The notes under the pieces are model-generated. The model saw only the letters and a program-made list of their open reading frames with translations. It did no database searches and was not told the DNA's origin. The position numbers and the translations under genes were made by a program. A stretch of DNA of 64,000 bases from an uncultured Oscillospiraceae bacterium (GTDB taxonomy: Bacteria > Bacillota > Clostridia > Oscillospirales > Oscillospiraceae): NCBI GenBank assembly GCA_934591845.1, contig CAKTPO010000001.1, forward strand, positions 186,001 through 250,000. The letters are read 5' to 3'. Each line of letters starts with the position of its first letter. The first letter of the stretch is position 1. Of this stretch, positions 17,013 to 25,141 are shown piece by piece.

Positions 17013-18437
17013 ATGGTTTTTTCGTCCTATATCTTTCAGTTTGCTTTTCTGCCCCTGGTGCTGGGGGGCTATTATCTATTGTCCCATGTGAAAAACCCCA
17101 TTTATCAGCGGCTGTTTTTGATTGGGGCCTCTCTCTATTTTTACGGCTACTTTAACCCCAGCTATCTGGTGATCATTGTGGTCTCGATTCTGGCCAACTA
17201 CATTCTGGCCTACGGCATGAGCCGGAGCAAAGGGGCCGTCGGGACGGTGTTTTTCTGGCTGGGGGTCCTGTTTAATGTGGGGCTTCTGGGCTATTTTAAG
17301 TACCGGGATTTTTTTGTGGAGAACATCAATGCTCTGTTCCACATCTCCCTGATGCTAAAGCGCATTGCCCTGCCTCTGGGCATCAGCTTTTTTACCTTTC
17401 AGCAGCTCTCTTTCCTGGTCTCCATTCGCAAGGGCGAGGAGGTCTTGGAACGGTTTGACGACTACTGCATCTTTGTGCTGTTTTTCCCCCAGCTGGTGGC
17501 GGGGCCCATTGTACTCTACAGCGAAATGATTCCCCAGTTCAAAGACCCCCAGCGGCGATATTTCCAGTGGGACAACGCCGCCAAAGGTGCCTACATCTTT
17601 ACCATTGGCCTGTTTAAGAAGGCCGTGATTGCCGATACTCTGGCGCTGTTTGCGGACACCGGCTTCGGTTCTTCCAGCCTGGGCTTCTGCGCCGCCTGGG
17701 CCACGGCCCTTTCTTATACGTTCCAGGTCTATTTTGATTTCAGCGGCTATTCCGATATGGCCGTCGGCCTGGGGAAGCTCTTCAATATTGACATTCCCTT
17801 TAATTTCCGCTCCCCTTACCAGTCTGAGAGCATCGGCGTTTTCTGGCGGCGGTGGCACATCACCCTGGGCCGCGCCCTGCAAAGCTACATCTATTTTCCC
17901 CTGGGGGGAAGCCGGGAAGGGACCTGGAAAACCTACCGGAATCTGCTGATCACCTTTCTGGTCAGCGGCCTTTGGCATGGGGCAGCCTGGACCTTTGTGC
18001 TGTGGGGACTGCTCCACGGGCTCTTTAACGCATTGGAACGTGTATTTTCCAAGCCTCTATCCCACGTTCCCCACACCCTCCGGGTGCTGCTGACGTTCTT
18101 CATCGTCAATGCCCTGTGGGTGCTGTTCCGGGCAGAGAGCTTCCAGAACGCCGCCATGGTCTACCGGGGGATGGTGGATTTTTCCAACTTTGGTCTGCTG
18201 CAAGTAGGCACGCTGGCAATTGACGGCTTTGTAGGGGTCCCTCTGGTGCTGAATACCGCCTACGTGCTGACCGTTCTTCTGGTGCTGGCACTGGTGTGCT
18301 TCCGGGCCAAAAACAGCTGCCACATGTTGGAGGACTTCACCTGCCGGAGAAGTCTGTTGTGGTTGACCGCAGTGCTTTTCTGCATCGCCCTGGTCCATCT
18401 GTCCCGGGAAAGTGTTTTTATCTACTTTAACTTCTAA
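17013..18437 (+). CDS. MBOAT family O-acyltransferase (AlgI/DltB type)
   Basis: A 474-residue polytopic membrane protein. The family signature is clear: PLGISFFTFQQLSFL, FFPQLVAGPIV, FQVYFDFSGYSDMAVGLGKLF, NFRSPYQSESIGVFWRRWHITL and the catalytic His region FLVSGLWHGAAWTF. Such proteins move acetyl groups across the membrane onto exopolysaccharide, teichoic acid or peptidoglycan. I use the ATG at 17013; an adjacent TTG at 17010 is in frame. It starts four bases after tmcAL and is followed 11 bases later by an SGNH-like partner, the normal arrangement for AlgI/AlgJ-like pairs. Its substrate polymer is unknown. Confidence 0.93.
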   Translation: MVFSSYIFQFAFLPLVLGGYYLLSHVKNPIYQRLFLIGASLYFYGYFNPSYLVIIVVSILANYILAYGMSRSKGAVGTVFFWLGVLFNVGLLGYFKYRDFFVENINALFHISLMLKRIALPLGISFFTFQQLSFLVSIRKGEEVLERFDDYCIFVLFFPQLVAGPIVLYSEMIPQFKDPQRRYFQWDNAAKGAYIFTIGLFKKAVIADTLALFADTGFGSSSLGFCAAWATALSYTFQVYFDFSGYSDMAVGLGKLFNIDIPFNFRSPYQSESIGVFWRRWHITLGRALQSYIYFPLGGSREGTWKTYRNLLITFLVSGLWHGAAWTFVLWGLLHGLFNALERVFSKPLSHVPHTLRVLLTFFIVNALWVLFRAESFQNAAMVYRGMVDFSNFGLLQVGTLAIDGFVGVPLVLNTAYVLTVLLVLALVCFRAKNSCHMLEDFTCRRSLLWLTAVLFCIALVHLSRESVFIYFNF

Positions 18438-18448
18438 GGAGCAAGGCA

Positions 18449-19510
18449 ATGGCAAAAAAATGGCTGTTTCGGCTGCTGGCCCTGACCCTGAGTTTGGTGG
18501 CCCTGATGTGCGCTGCCGCCTACTGGGTAGACCCCTATATGCAGTATCGGGTCCGGGATAACCGGTATCTTCTGAATTCCCGACTGGTGACCCCGGGGCT
18601 GATCAAAAATGACGACTATGACACGGTTCTCATCGGCTCTTCCATGATTCAGAATACAGACATGGCCCTGTTCCGGGAAACCCTGGGGGGCAAGCCTCTG
18701 AAAATCACCACCGGGGCCATCAGCTTAAAGGAAATTCAAAAGCTGACAGACAAAATCAATCAGGTGGGCAAGGCTCAGAACTACTATATCTGCCTGGATC
18801 AATACCTGTTTGCCCCGGAAAAATGGGACGACATGGATCGGTTTCCGGACTATCTGATGGATGACGATCTTTTCAATGATTACCGCTATCTTCTGGGCTA
18901 CGAGACCTGGACCAGGTTTATGCCCATTGACCTGGGCCTTTCCGCCGCCAGGGCACTGAACATCTCCCTGCCGGATAAGTTCACCCGGGCCATGTCCATT
19001 GACGGGATGGAGGACTGGCGGGAGGACTGGGCCTTTGGCTCGGAGGCCGTGCTGTCCCTCTACGCCCCACCTCCCAAGGATAAGGACTACGACCTGGACC
19101 GGCTTCTTGGCCGGATGGAGACCCGGTTTGACGAATATCTGACCCACCTGGATTTTGAAACGGGCGCATACACCTTTTTCTTTCCCCCCTACTCGGCCCT
19201 GTTCTGGAATTACGCCGAAGGAGCAGGATATGGGGATCTCTACCTGGCTTTTAAGACCTACGCCGAGGAGCGTCTTTTGGGAATGCCCAATGTAAAAATC
19301 TTTGATTTTCAGAATGCGGATTTCATCACCGATTTGGAGCAATACAAGGACTACACCCACTATGCCCCCAGTGTCAACGACTGGATGCTGCGCTGCTTTG
19401 CCTCCGGGGACTACCAGATCACAGAGCCAACATCCGTCAGCAACCTGGTCAAAGAAACCCAGGCCCAGGTACAACAGCTTTTGGTGGCTTATCCGCAAAT
19501 CCCCCACTGA
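18449..19510 (+). CDS. SGNH/DHHW-like extracytoplasmic acyl-transfer partner of the MBOAT protein
   Basis: A 353-residue protein with a single N-terminal membrane segment (about residues 7-26) and a predicted outer domain. VLIGSSMIQNTD provides a Ser in a GSS block-I position, and DYTHYAPSVNDWML near the C-terminus provides the Asp/His pair, so an SGNH-type catalytic triad is plausible. Proteins of this form act with MBOAT transporters to place acetyl groups on cell-surface polymers. AAGGAG precedes the ATG. It is the last gene of the tmcAL operon; only short spacing separates it from the convergent small gene. Confidence 0.8.
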   Translation: MAKKWLFRLLALTLSLVALMCAAAYWVDPYMQYRVRDNRYLLNSRLVTPGLIKNDDYDTVLIGSSMIQNTDMALFRETLGGKPLKITTGAISLKEIQKLTDKINQVGKAQNYYICLDQYLFAPEKWDDMDRFPDYLMDDDLFNDYRYLLGYETWTRFMPIDLGLSAARALNISLPDKFTRAMSIDGMEDWREDWAFGSEAVLSLYAPPPKDKDYDLDRLLGRMETRFDEYLTHLDFETGAYTFFFPPYSALFWNYAEGAGYGDLYLAFKTYAEERLLGMPNVKIFDFQNADFITDLEQYKDYTHYAPSVNDWMLRCFASGDYQITEPTSVSNLVKETQAQVQQLLVAYPQIPH

Positions 19511-19538
19511 GCATCTGATGCAACCGGAAACGATCCGA

Positions 19539-19775
19539 TTATTCGTCGTTCTTCCTCATTTTTCTGCGAAGAAACCACCGCAGAATCACAGACAGGACAA
19601 TAACCCCCAAGGAGGCCGCTCCATACAGCAGTGCTTCCGTATACCAGGGGGCGGAATAGGCCTGCTGTAAATGCGGAAAACGCCTATAGGAGTAATAGTC
19701 TAAGGCCGTTTTGATGATAATCGCATAGAAACTGCCGTAAATCAGGTATTTTAGAAAATTGTATAGCTTTTTCAT
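19539..19775 (-). CDS. Small two-helix membrane protein
   Basis: A 78-residue protein with two hydrophobic segments (about residues 5-22 and 45-65) and a very basic C-terminus (RWFLRRKMRKNDE). The ATG at 19775 has AGGAGG about eight bases upstream. I do not recognise a family. It is convergent with the SGNH-like gene and isolated, with a hairpin 70 bases upstream. It is likely real because of the ribosome-binding site and membrane profile, but no function is suggested. Confidence 0.6.
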   Translation of the reverse strand: MKKLYNFLKYLIYGSFYAIIIKTALDYYSYRRFPHLQQAYSAPWYTEALLYGAASLGVIVLSVILRWFLRRKMRKNDE

Positions 19776-19841
19776 TTTTCGGCCCTCCTGGGTTGCGGAA
19801 TTGGTATGTTCATTATAGCATTGAGAGGGTTCCTTTACAAG

Positions 19842-19870
19842 AAAAACCACCGCAGACTGCGGTGGTTTTT
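19842..19870. terminator. Symmetrical terminator-like hairpin
   Basis: A near-perfect 14-bp inverted repeat (19842-19855 with 19857-19870) with A-run and T-run ends. It lies upstream of the small membrane-protein gene and shields it from the repeat-rich spacer. Confidence 0.7.
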
Positions 19871-19933
19871 GATTGTAAGGCAAGCAGAAAAACGGACGTT
19901 CCAGGAATTCCTCGGGCGAAATAATAAACCTAT

Positions 19934-20236
19934 CAGCGAAACCATAGGGAACGGCCTATGTGCCGTTCCGCACGTTTAAGGACGGAATCGTTCCCGATAA
20001 AAACCGGAAACGTCCCCCCACAGTGTCATTCCGACCGGAGCGTTAGCGGAGTGGAGGAATCCACTCAAGTTGCAAAAATTACCTACGCAAAGTAAAATCT
20101 GCTGCTTGGGAAGATCCCTCCACTCCATTTCATTTCGGTCGGGATGACATGTCGGGGGGTGGTATCATTCATCCACACGGGTTATAATCGCCACGTTAGC
20201 GGAACGGCACACAGGCCGTTCCCTACGGTTTCGCTG
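19934..20236. repeat. Composite palindromic dispersed repeat, copy 1 (A-B-B'-A')
   Basis: Outer arms A (19934-19970) and A' (20200-20236) are 37-base inverted copies differing at two positions. Inner arms B (about 20023-20060) and B' (20115-20150) form a second, imperfect inverted pair around a ~55-base centre. Arm A' is identical over 37 bases to 62667-62703, and the reverse of B' matches 62823-62858 with one mismatch. There is no transposase or long ORF inside, so this is a MITE-like or REP-like non-autonomous element. The surrounding 19876-20317 stretch holds no credible gene. Confidence 0.8.
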
Positions 20237-20317
20237 GAATGTGCCTGCGTTTGGATCGGGTGGGGTGGAAAGACGGGTGTTTCTTTATGGTTTTCATGGA
20301 GGTTTACGAAAAAACGA

Positions 20318-20433
20318 GGCAGAGAAGGAGGGATTTGGTGCACGATGGTGTTGATGCCGCAAGATAGCATCAAGCAACGCTCCACCGGAGAGTTGCATTT
20401 GATGGTTCAAATTTCTCTTTCTTCTCCGCCAAA
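20318..20433. repeat. Hairpin element bounded by tRNA-Ser 3'-end copies
   Basis: The left edge (20318-20337) repeats the last part of the tRNA-Ser gene (20474-20493) in the same orientation, 19 of 20 bases identical. The right edge (about 20404-20433) carries an inverted, more diverged copy ending CTTCTCCGCCA. Between them are two mutually exclusive hairpins: 20351-20357 with 20367-20373, and a longer one, 20368-20404, with arms CATCAA/TTGATG, GCAAC/GTTGC and CTCC/GGAG. The pattern fits a short tRNA-associated insertion or an integration-site remnant. No protein is predicted with confidence. Confidence 0.65.
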
Positions 20434-20482
20434 GAAAAATGACCCCACCCGAAAGGGTGAGGTCTTTTTCTTTGGCGGAGAA
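20421..20482 (-). terminator. Terminator of tRNA-Ser, with unusually long stem
   Basis: Directly after the tRNA-Ser 3' end, a 10-bp stem (20441-20450 with 20455-20464) is followed on the minus strand by an ATTTTTCTTT tract. The complementarity continues outward for 19 bases (20421-20439 with 20464-20482), reaching into the tRNA acceptor stem, because the right-edge tRNA copy is inverted. Confidence 0.75.
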
Positions 20483-20564
20483 GGAGGGATTTGAACCCTC
20501 GATACCCTTTTGGGGTATACACGATTTCCAATCGTGCGCGCTCGGCCAGCTACGCGACTTCTCC
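20473..20564 (-). tRNA. tRNA-Ser (anticodon GGA)
   Basis: The acceptor stem GGAGAAG pairs with CTTCTCC, with discriminator G and encoded CCA. The anticodon stem-loop ACGAT-TTGGAAA-ATCGT gives anticodon GGA (serine codons UCC/UCU). A long variable arm (TACCCC/GGGGTA-like stem) marks a class II serine tRNA. A T-arm with GGTTCAAATCC is present. Confidence 0.95.
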
Positions 20565-20606
20565 ATACGCAATGCTCGCTTCTTGCCGTCCGTGGACAGC
20601 TTTGAT

Positions 20607-20635
20607 ATGATACTACAATAGGTGACATTTGTCAA
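20607..20635 (-). promoter_or_regulatory. Promoter for tRNA-Ser
   Basis: Minus-strand perfect -35 TTGACA (20630-20635), 17-base spacer, -10 TATCAT (20607-20612), about 40 bases before the tRNA 5' end. Confidence 0.75.
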
Positions 20636-20653
20636 GTAATTTCTTTTAGAATT

Positions 20654-21160
20654 TCAAAAAATCTCCAAAACCAATGTCACCGTGTTCTGGCTGACAGTGC
20701 CGTCAATATAACGGGCATAGTCCAGGTATTGCCGGAAGCCCCGGGACAGGTGGGTCTTCATGGAAGCGGTATTCTTTTTCGCCACATGGGAGTACAGCCG
20801 CAGAGGGCCCCTGTCTTGGAGGTAGTTGCTGGTCTGCCGAAGAAGTTCTGATGCGTAGCCCTTTCGCCGCTCCCCGGGGGCTGTTTCCAGAGCTTCCAGC
20901 AAAACGCCATCCTCATAATCCTCCAACCGGAGGGCACTGACGTAGCGGCCCTCCTTTGTGAGGATCAAGTAGACCGGGTGTTCCCCTTGAAAGAACACCT
21001 GGCTTAAATAGTCCCGAAAGTCTTCCTCTGCCAGGGCTTGCTGCCGCTCCGGTGTCAATTCCGGGTAGATAAAAGCACCATTTTCCCGGTTGCCCTGGGC
21101 ATAGACCTCCATAAGGCTTGGGAAAGACAGTTCTTTCATAGAATGGGCAACGATGAGCAT
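20654..21160 (-). CDS. GNAT-family N-acetyltransferase
   Basis: A 168-residue protein with the GNAT acetyl-CoA motif A around LETAPGERRKGYASELL (RRxGxA) and a later HVAKKNTASMKTHLSRGF, typical of motif B. The substrate is unknown. It starts in a TAATG overlap with tsaD and is the last gene of the cysS-polA-rimI-tsaD run, which suggests it is co-expressed with translation genes but does not define its target. Confidence 0.85.
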   Translation of the reverse strand: MLIVAHSMKELSFPSLMEVYAQGNRENGAFIYPELTPERQQALAEEDFRDYLSQVFFQGEHPVYLILTKEGRYVSALRLEDYEDGVLLEALETAPGERRKGYASELLRQTSNYLQDRGPLRLYSHVAKKNTASMKTHLSRGFRQYLDYARYIDGTVSQNTVTLVLEIF

Positions 21161-22176
21161 TACAGTGCTTCCCCCAGAATGGACTTGGTGGCGTAGGCAT
21201 TGAGGGACATATCCGCCACATTCCCCGCCAGGTACTCATAGTAGGCTTGGGCACCGATCATGGCACCGTTGTCACCGCAGAGTTTGAGAGGGGGCATATA
21301 TACCTGGGCTCCCAGCTTTTCCGCAGTGGCCAGCACATCCCGGCGAATACGGGAATTGGCCGCCACACCACCGGCAATGGCAATTTTTTTACAGCCGGTC
21401 TGCCGGATGGCCAACTCCACCCGGGGTACCAGGGTATCCGATACCGCCGCAGAAAAGCTGGCGCAGAGATCCGGAATGTTGATTTCCTCCCCCACCTGTT
21501 CGGCATGGTGTATGAGATTCAGCGCAGCGGTTTTAAGGCCGGAGAAACTCATATTGTAGGGATTCTCTCCGGACTTACTCCGGGGCAGGGTGTAGGTTTC
21601 CTCGTTGCCGCCTTGGGCCATCCGATCCAGAGCAGCACCGCCGGGATAAGGCATTCCCAGCACCCGGGCCACCTTATCAAAGCATTCTCCCGCCGCGTCA
21701 TCCAGAGAGGTACCTAAAATCTCCATTTTGGTATAGTCCGTTACATGAACCAGCATGGTATGGCCACCGGACACCACCAGGCACAGAAACGGCGGCTTCA
21801 ATTCCGGATAGGCAATGTAGTTGGCGGCAATGTGACCCCGGATGTGGTGTACCGGGATGAGGGGTTTTCCCATCGCAAAAGCAGCCGCTTTGGCAAAATT
21901 CACCCCCACCAGCACCGCACCGATGAGTCCCGGGGCATAGGTCACCGCCACTGCATCAATTTCATCCCGGGTCAGGCCGGTATTGATGAGGGCCTGGTCT
22001 GCCAGGCCATAAATGGCCTCAATGTGCTTTCTGGAAGCGATTTCCGGCACCACGCCCCCATAGAGCCGATGCAGGTCCACCTGAGAGGCGATACAGTCCG
22101 TCAGCACCTCCCGTCCGTCCCGGACGATGGCCACGGCGGTTTCGTCACAGGAGGATTCCACCGACAAAATATTCAT
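21160..22176 (-). CDS. tsaD: tRNA N6-adenosine threonylcarbamoyltransferase TsaD
   Basis: Transfers threonylcarbamoyl to A37 of ANN-decoding tRNAs, acting with TsaB and TsaE. The 338-residue protein begins MNILSVESSCDET; the metal-binding HHIRGH motif is at residues 110-115 (H111, H115), with VSGGHT, DDAAGECFDK and GGVAANSRIR later. The ATG at 22176 overlaps the rimI stop (ATGA). A much longer in-frame extension upstream is only the antisense-free shadow of rimI and is not part of the protein. tsaB and tsaE, often near tsaD, are not in this window. Confidence 0.97.
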   Translation of the reverse strand: MNILSVESSCDETAVAIVRDGREVLTDCIASQVDLHRLYGGVVPEIASRKHIEAIYGLADQALINTGLTRDEIDAVAVTYAPGLIGAVLVGVNFAKAAAFAMGKPLIPVHHIRGHIAANYIAYPELKPPFLCLVVSGGHTMLVHVTDYTKMEILGTSLDDAAGECFDKVARVLGMPYPGGAALDRMAQGGNEETYTLPRSKSGENPYNMSFSGLKTAALNLIHHAEQVGEEINIPDLCASFSAAVSDTLVPRVELAIRQTGCKKIAIAGGVAANSRIRRDVLATAEKLGAQVYMPPLKLCGDNGAMIGAQAYYEYLAGNVADMSLNAYATKSILGEAL

Positions 22177-22616
22177 AAGCTCCACTCCTTTCGAAGGATC
22201 AGGGCATCTTCCCTGGGGTTGCGGTAATAGTTTTTCCGCCTCCCGATCTGGGAAAAGCCCAAGGATGCATAAAGGTTTCTGGCCGGGGTGTTGGAATCCC
22301 GGACTTCCAGGGTCAAACAATGGCTTTGTCGGGCTTTCAAGTGTTCCACCAAAGCCTCGATCAGCATTTTTCCGACGCCCTGGCGGCGGTAGGCCCCGTC
22401 CACCGCCACGTTCATCATATCCGACTCCCCCAGCACGGTCTGAGAGCCAACATAGCCCGCAAGCCTCTCTCCATCCATGGCAACCAGCCATAGTGACAGC
22501 GGGTTTTGAAGCTCCGAAGCCACGCTGTTTTCACTCCAAGGGTCTGCAAAGCAGCACTGTTCCAATGCGGCGACCTGTGGAACCTGGGCGGCGGTCATTT
22601 GAAAAATTCTGATCAT
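22173..22616 (-). CDS. rimI: Ribosomal protein S18-alanine N-acetyltransferase (RimI)
   Basis: A 147-residue GNAT enzyme. GAYRRQGVGKMLIEAL is the acetyl-CoA loop; LTLEVRDSNTPARNLYASLGF is close to the RimI consensus, and the C-terminal NYYRNPREDALIL is characteristic. RimI acetylates the N-terminus of bS18 and, in several bacteria, other proteins. It overlaps polA at the start and tsaD at the end by four bases each. The rimI-tsaD pairing is common in Firmicutes. Confidence 0.92.
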   Translation of the reverse strand: MIRIFQMTAAQVPQVAALEQCCFADPWSENSVASELQNPLSLWLVAMDGERLAGYVGSQTVLGESDMMNVAVDGAYRRQGVGKMLIEALVEHLKARQSHCLTLEVRDSNTPARNLYASLGFSQIGRRKNYYRNPREDALILRKEWSL

Positions 22617-25141
22617 TTGGCATCAAACCAGCTCTTTCCGAACTTGGCCTCCGCCGTCAGGGGTACTTTCAGCTGGGCTACCCCCTCCATCTCCCGGCTG
22701 ACCAGGGCCGCAACCTGGGCCGCCTGGTCCTCCGGACACTCAACGATCAGCTCGTCATGGACCTGGAGGAGAAGCTTTGCTTCCGGGTAGTGGTCTTGCA
22801 AGGCCTGCTCCACCCGGATCATGGCAAGCTTGATGAGGTCTGCGGCAGTACCCTGAATGGGGGTATTGAGGGCAATGCGCTCCGCACTCTGGCGCACATT
22901 AAAATTGGTGCTTTTCAGTTCCGGAATATACCGGCGGCGACCATAGAGGGTCTGGGTGTAGCCCTTGTCCCGGGCATCCGCCACCACCTGCTTCATATAG
23001 TCCCGGACTCCATGGTAATGGGCCAGATAGCTGTCAATATAATCCCGGGCCTCATACCGGCTGACACCAATGTCCTCAGCCAGGGAGAATTCCGAAATGC
23101 CGTAGACAATGCCAAAGTTTACAGCCTTGGCGTGCCGCCGCTGCAAGGGGGTCACCTGGTCGGCAGGGACACCGAAGACCTGGCTGGCAGTAACGGTGTG
23201 GATATCCTGACCCTCGCAGAAAGCCTGCTGCATGGTCTTGTCGTCCGCAATGTGGGCCAGAACCCGCAACTCGATTTGGCTGTAGTCCGCATCCACCAGC
23301 ACACAGCCGGGACGGGGTACAAACATTTTCCGGATTTCTGCTCCCAAATCGGTACGGACGGGAATGTTCTGCAAATTGGGTTCCGTAGAAGACAGCCGCC
23401 CGGTGGCGGTGACCAGATTCTGGAACGTGGTGTGAATGCGGCCATCGGCTGCAATGACTTTCATCAGGCCATCGGCATAGGTGCCCTTGAGCTTGGTCAG
23501 CATCCGGTAGTCCATAATGGCGGGAATAATGGGATGCTTGTCCTTGAGCTTTTCCAGCACATCCGCATTGGTGGAGTAGCCGGTTTTGGTTTTCTTAGAG
23601 GCCGGAAGTCCCAGCTTTTCAAAAAGCAGCACCCCCAGCTGTTTGGGAGACTGAATATTAAAGGGGCCATCGGCAAAGCCATAGATCAGACTCTCGCAGT
23701 CCGTAATTCTGGTTTCCAGCATTTTGCCGAACTGACTAAGCTGGTGCCGGTCAATGGCAATACCCCGGCATTCCATACGGTACAGCACCGTACACAGCGG
23801 CAGCTCGATTTGGCGGTACAACTCCTCTTCCCCCTGCTTTTCCAGCTCCTCCTCCAAGGGCTTCCGCAGCTGCCAGATGCTTTCGGCACAGGCGGCAGCA
23901 TCCCCGTCTTCCACGGTCTTACCAAGGAAGGTGGTAGCAAGCTTGGAGACCGGATAATCCGACTGGGAGGGATTGAGGTCGTAGGCCGCCAGGGCCGTAT
24001 CAAATTCCACACTATCCCACTGCATTCCTGCCTCCTCCAAAAGGTGCATGGAGGCCCGGGCATCGTGCAAAATCACCTGTTCAAACTTGGGGAGGGTCTG
24101 CATTTGCAGCTCCATAGGAGTCAGACCACAAACGCCCTCTTCCCAGGCAAGGCCGAAGCTGCCGTCCGGGGCAAAGTACAGAGCGCACAGGGGAAGCTTT
24201 TCCGGAATTCTCTCTACCCGGGGCAGAGAAACCACTTCCCGTTTTTCCGAAACCGCCGCCTCAACGGCAGCACCCCGAAGACCGTAGCGGTCAATGAGCC
24301 GCACGAATTCCAGCTTTTGAAACAGCGCATACAGCTCCGGTCGATTGTAGTCCCGGAGAATGGCATCCTGGGGGGCAAATTCAATGGGGGCCTCCGGGAT
24401 GATGGTGGCCAACTCATAGGAAAGATAGGCGTTCTCCCGGCCTGCTTCCAGCTTTTCCCGCAGTTTGGGGCGAATGGAGCTGTCTTCCAAATGGGCATAG
24501 ACCCCGTCCAGCGTGCCAAATTTCAGCAGCAGATCTGTGGCGGTTTTCGGACCCACCCCGGCAACGCCGGGGATATTGTCGGAGCTGTCCCCCATCAGGG
24601 CTTTCAAATCCACCATGCGCTTGGGCTCAAAACCGTATTCCCCACGAAAAACCGCCTCGTCATACAGTGTGGCAGAGGTCTGACCGGGCTTGGAAATCAC
24701 CAGTTTGACCTTCACATGGGAATCGATCAGCTGTAGGGAATCCCGGTCGCCGGTGACGATCACGCAGTCCCAGTTTTCTTCCCCGCAGCGTTTGCCCACG
24801 GTGCCGATCACATCATCGGCTTCCCAGCCCTGAGCAGCATAAATGGGAATGTTCATGGCCGTCAGCACTTGCTTCATCAGCGGCATCTGCTGGGCCAGTT
24901 CCTCCGGCATCCCGTGGCGGTTGGCCTTATAGCCCTCGTAACGGGTATGGCGGAAGGTGGGGCCATGGAGGTCAAAGGCCACGCAGACTGCGTCCGGCTT
25001 CTCCTCTTTCTCCATGCGTTCCAGAATGTTTAAGAATCCATAGATGGCGTGGGTGTAAATTCCCTCCCGGGTGGTCAGGGGCTTTACCCCAAAATAGGCC
25101 CGGTTGATCACACTGTTGCCATCGAGAATCATCAGTTTCAT
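22613..25141 (-). CDS. polA: DNA polymerase I
   Basis: An 842-residue enzyme for Okazaki fragment maturation and repair. The first ~290 residues are the 5'-3' exonuclease (ILDGNSVINRAYFG, VTGDRDSLQLI, LMGDSSDNIPGV). The middle domain corresponds to the 3'-5' exonuclease but I do not see the usual ExoI acidic motif, as in Bacillus Pol I, so proofreading is probably absent. The polymerase domain has motif A DADYSQIELRVLAH, motif B RRHAKAVNFGIVYG and motif C VHDELIVECP. The ATG at 25141 overlaps the cysS stop, with GGAG six bases upstream. Confidence 0.96.
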   Translation of the reverse strand: MKLMILDGNSVINRAYFGVKPLTTREGIYTHAIYGFLNILERMEKEEKPDAVCVAFDLHGPTFRHTRYEGYKANRHGMPEELAQQMPLMKQVLTAMNIPIYAAQGWEADDVIGTVGKRCGEENWDCVIVTGDRDSLQLIDSHVKVKLVISKPGQTSATLYDEAVFRGEYGFEPKRMVDLKALMGDSSDNIPGVAGVGPKTATDLLLKFGTLDGVYAHLEDSSIRPKLREKLEAGRENAYLSYELATIIPEAPIEFAPQDAILRDYNRPELYALFQKLEFVRLIDRYGLRGAAVEAAVSEKREVVSLPRVERIPEKLPLCALYFAPDGSFGLAWEEGVCGLTPMELQMQTLPKFEQVILHDARASMHLLEEAGMQWDSVEFDTALAAYDLNPSQSDYPVSKLATTFLGKTVEDGDAAACAESIWQLRKPLEEELEKQGEEELYRQIELPLCTVLYRMECRGIAIDRHQLSQFGKMLETRITDCESLIYGFADGPFNIQSPKQLGVLLFEKLGLPASKKTKTGYSTNADVLEKLKDKHPIIPAIMDYRMLTKLKGTYADGLMKVIAADGRIHTTFQNLVTATGRLSSTEPNLQNIPVRTDLGAEIRKMFVPRPGCVLVDADYSQIELRVLAHIADDKTMQQAFCEGQDIHTVTASQVFGVPADQVTPLQRRHAKAVNFGIVYGISEFSLAEDIGVSRYEARDYIDSYLAHYHGVRDYMKQVVADARDKGYTQTLYGRRRYIPELKSTNFNVRQSAERIALNTPIQGTAADLIKLAMIRVEQALQDHYPEAKLLLQVHDELIVECPEDQAAQVAALVSREMEGVAQLKVPLTAEAKFGKSWFDAK

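Noticed and set aside
20294..20635. Open frames of 60-116 residues across the tRNA-Ser region
   Set aside because: They read through the tRNA gene, its terminator and hairpin repeats; no start signals or protein-like composition.
22177..22491. Extended N-terminus for TsaD
   Set aside because: The extra in-frame sequence lies within rimI in another frame; the family starts at MNILSVESSCDET with an ATGA overlap.
22757..24736. A 659-residue open frame on the plus strand inside polA
   Set aside because: High GC at third positions leaves the opposite strand free of stops; the polA motifs on the minus strand are unmistakable.
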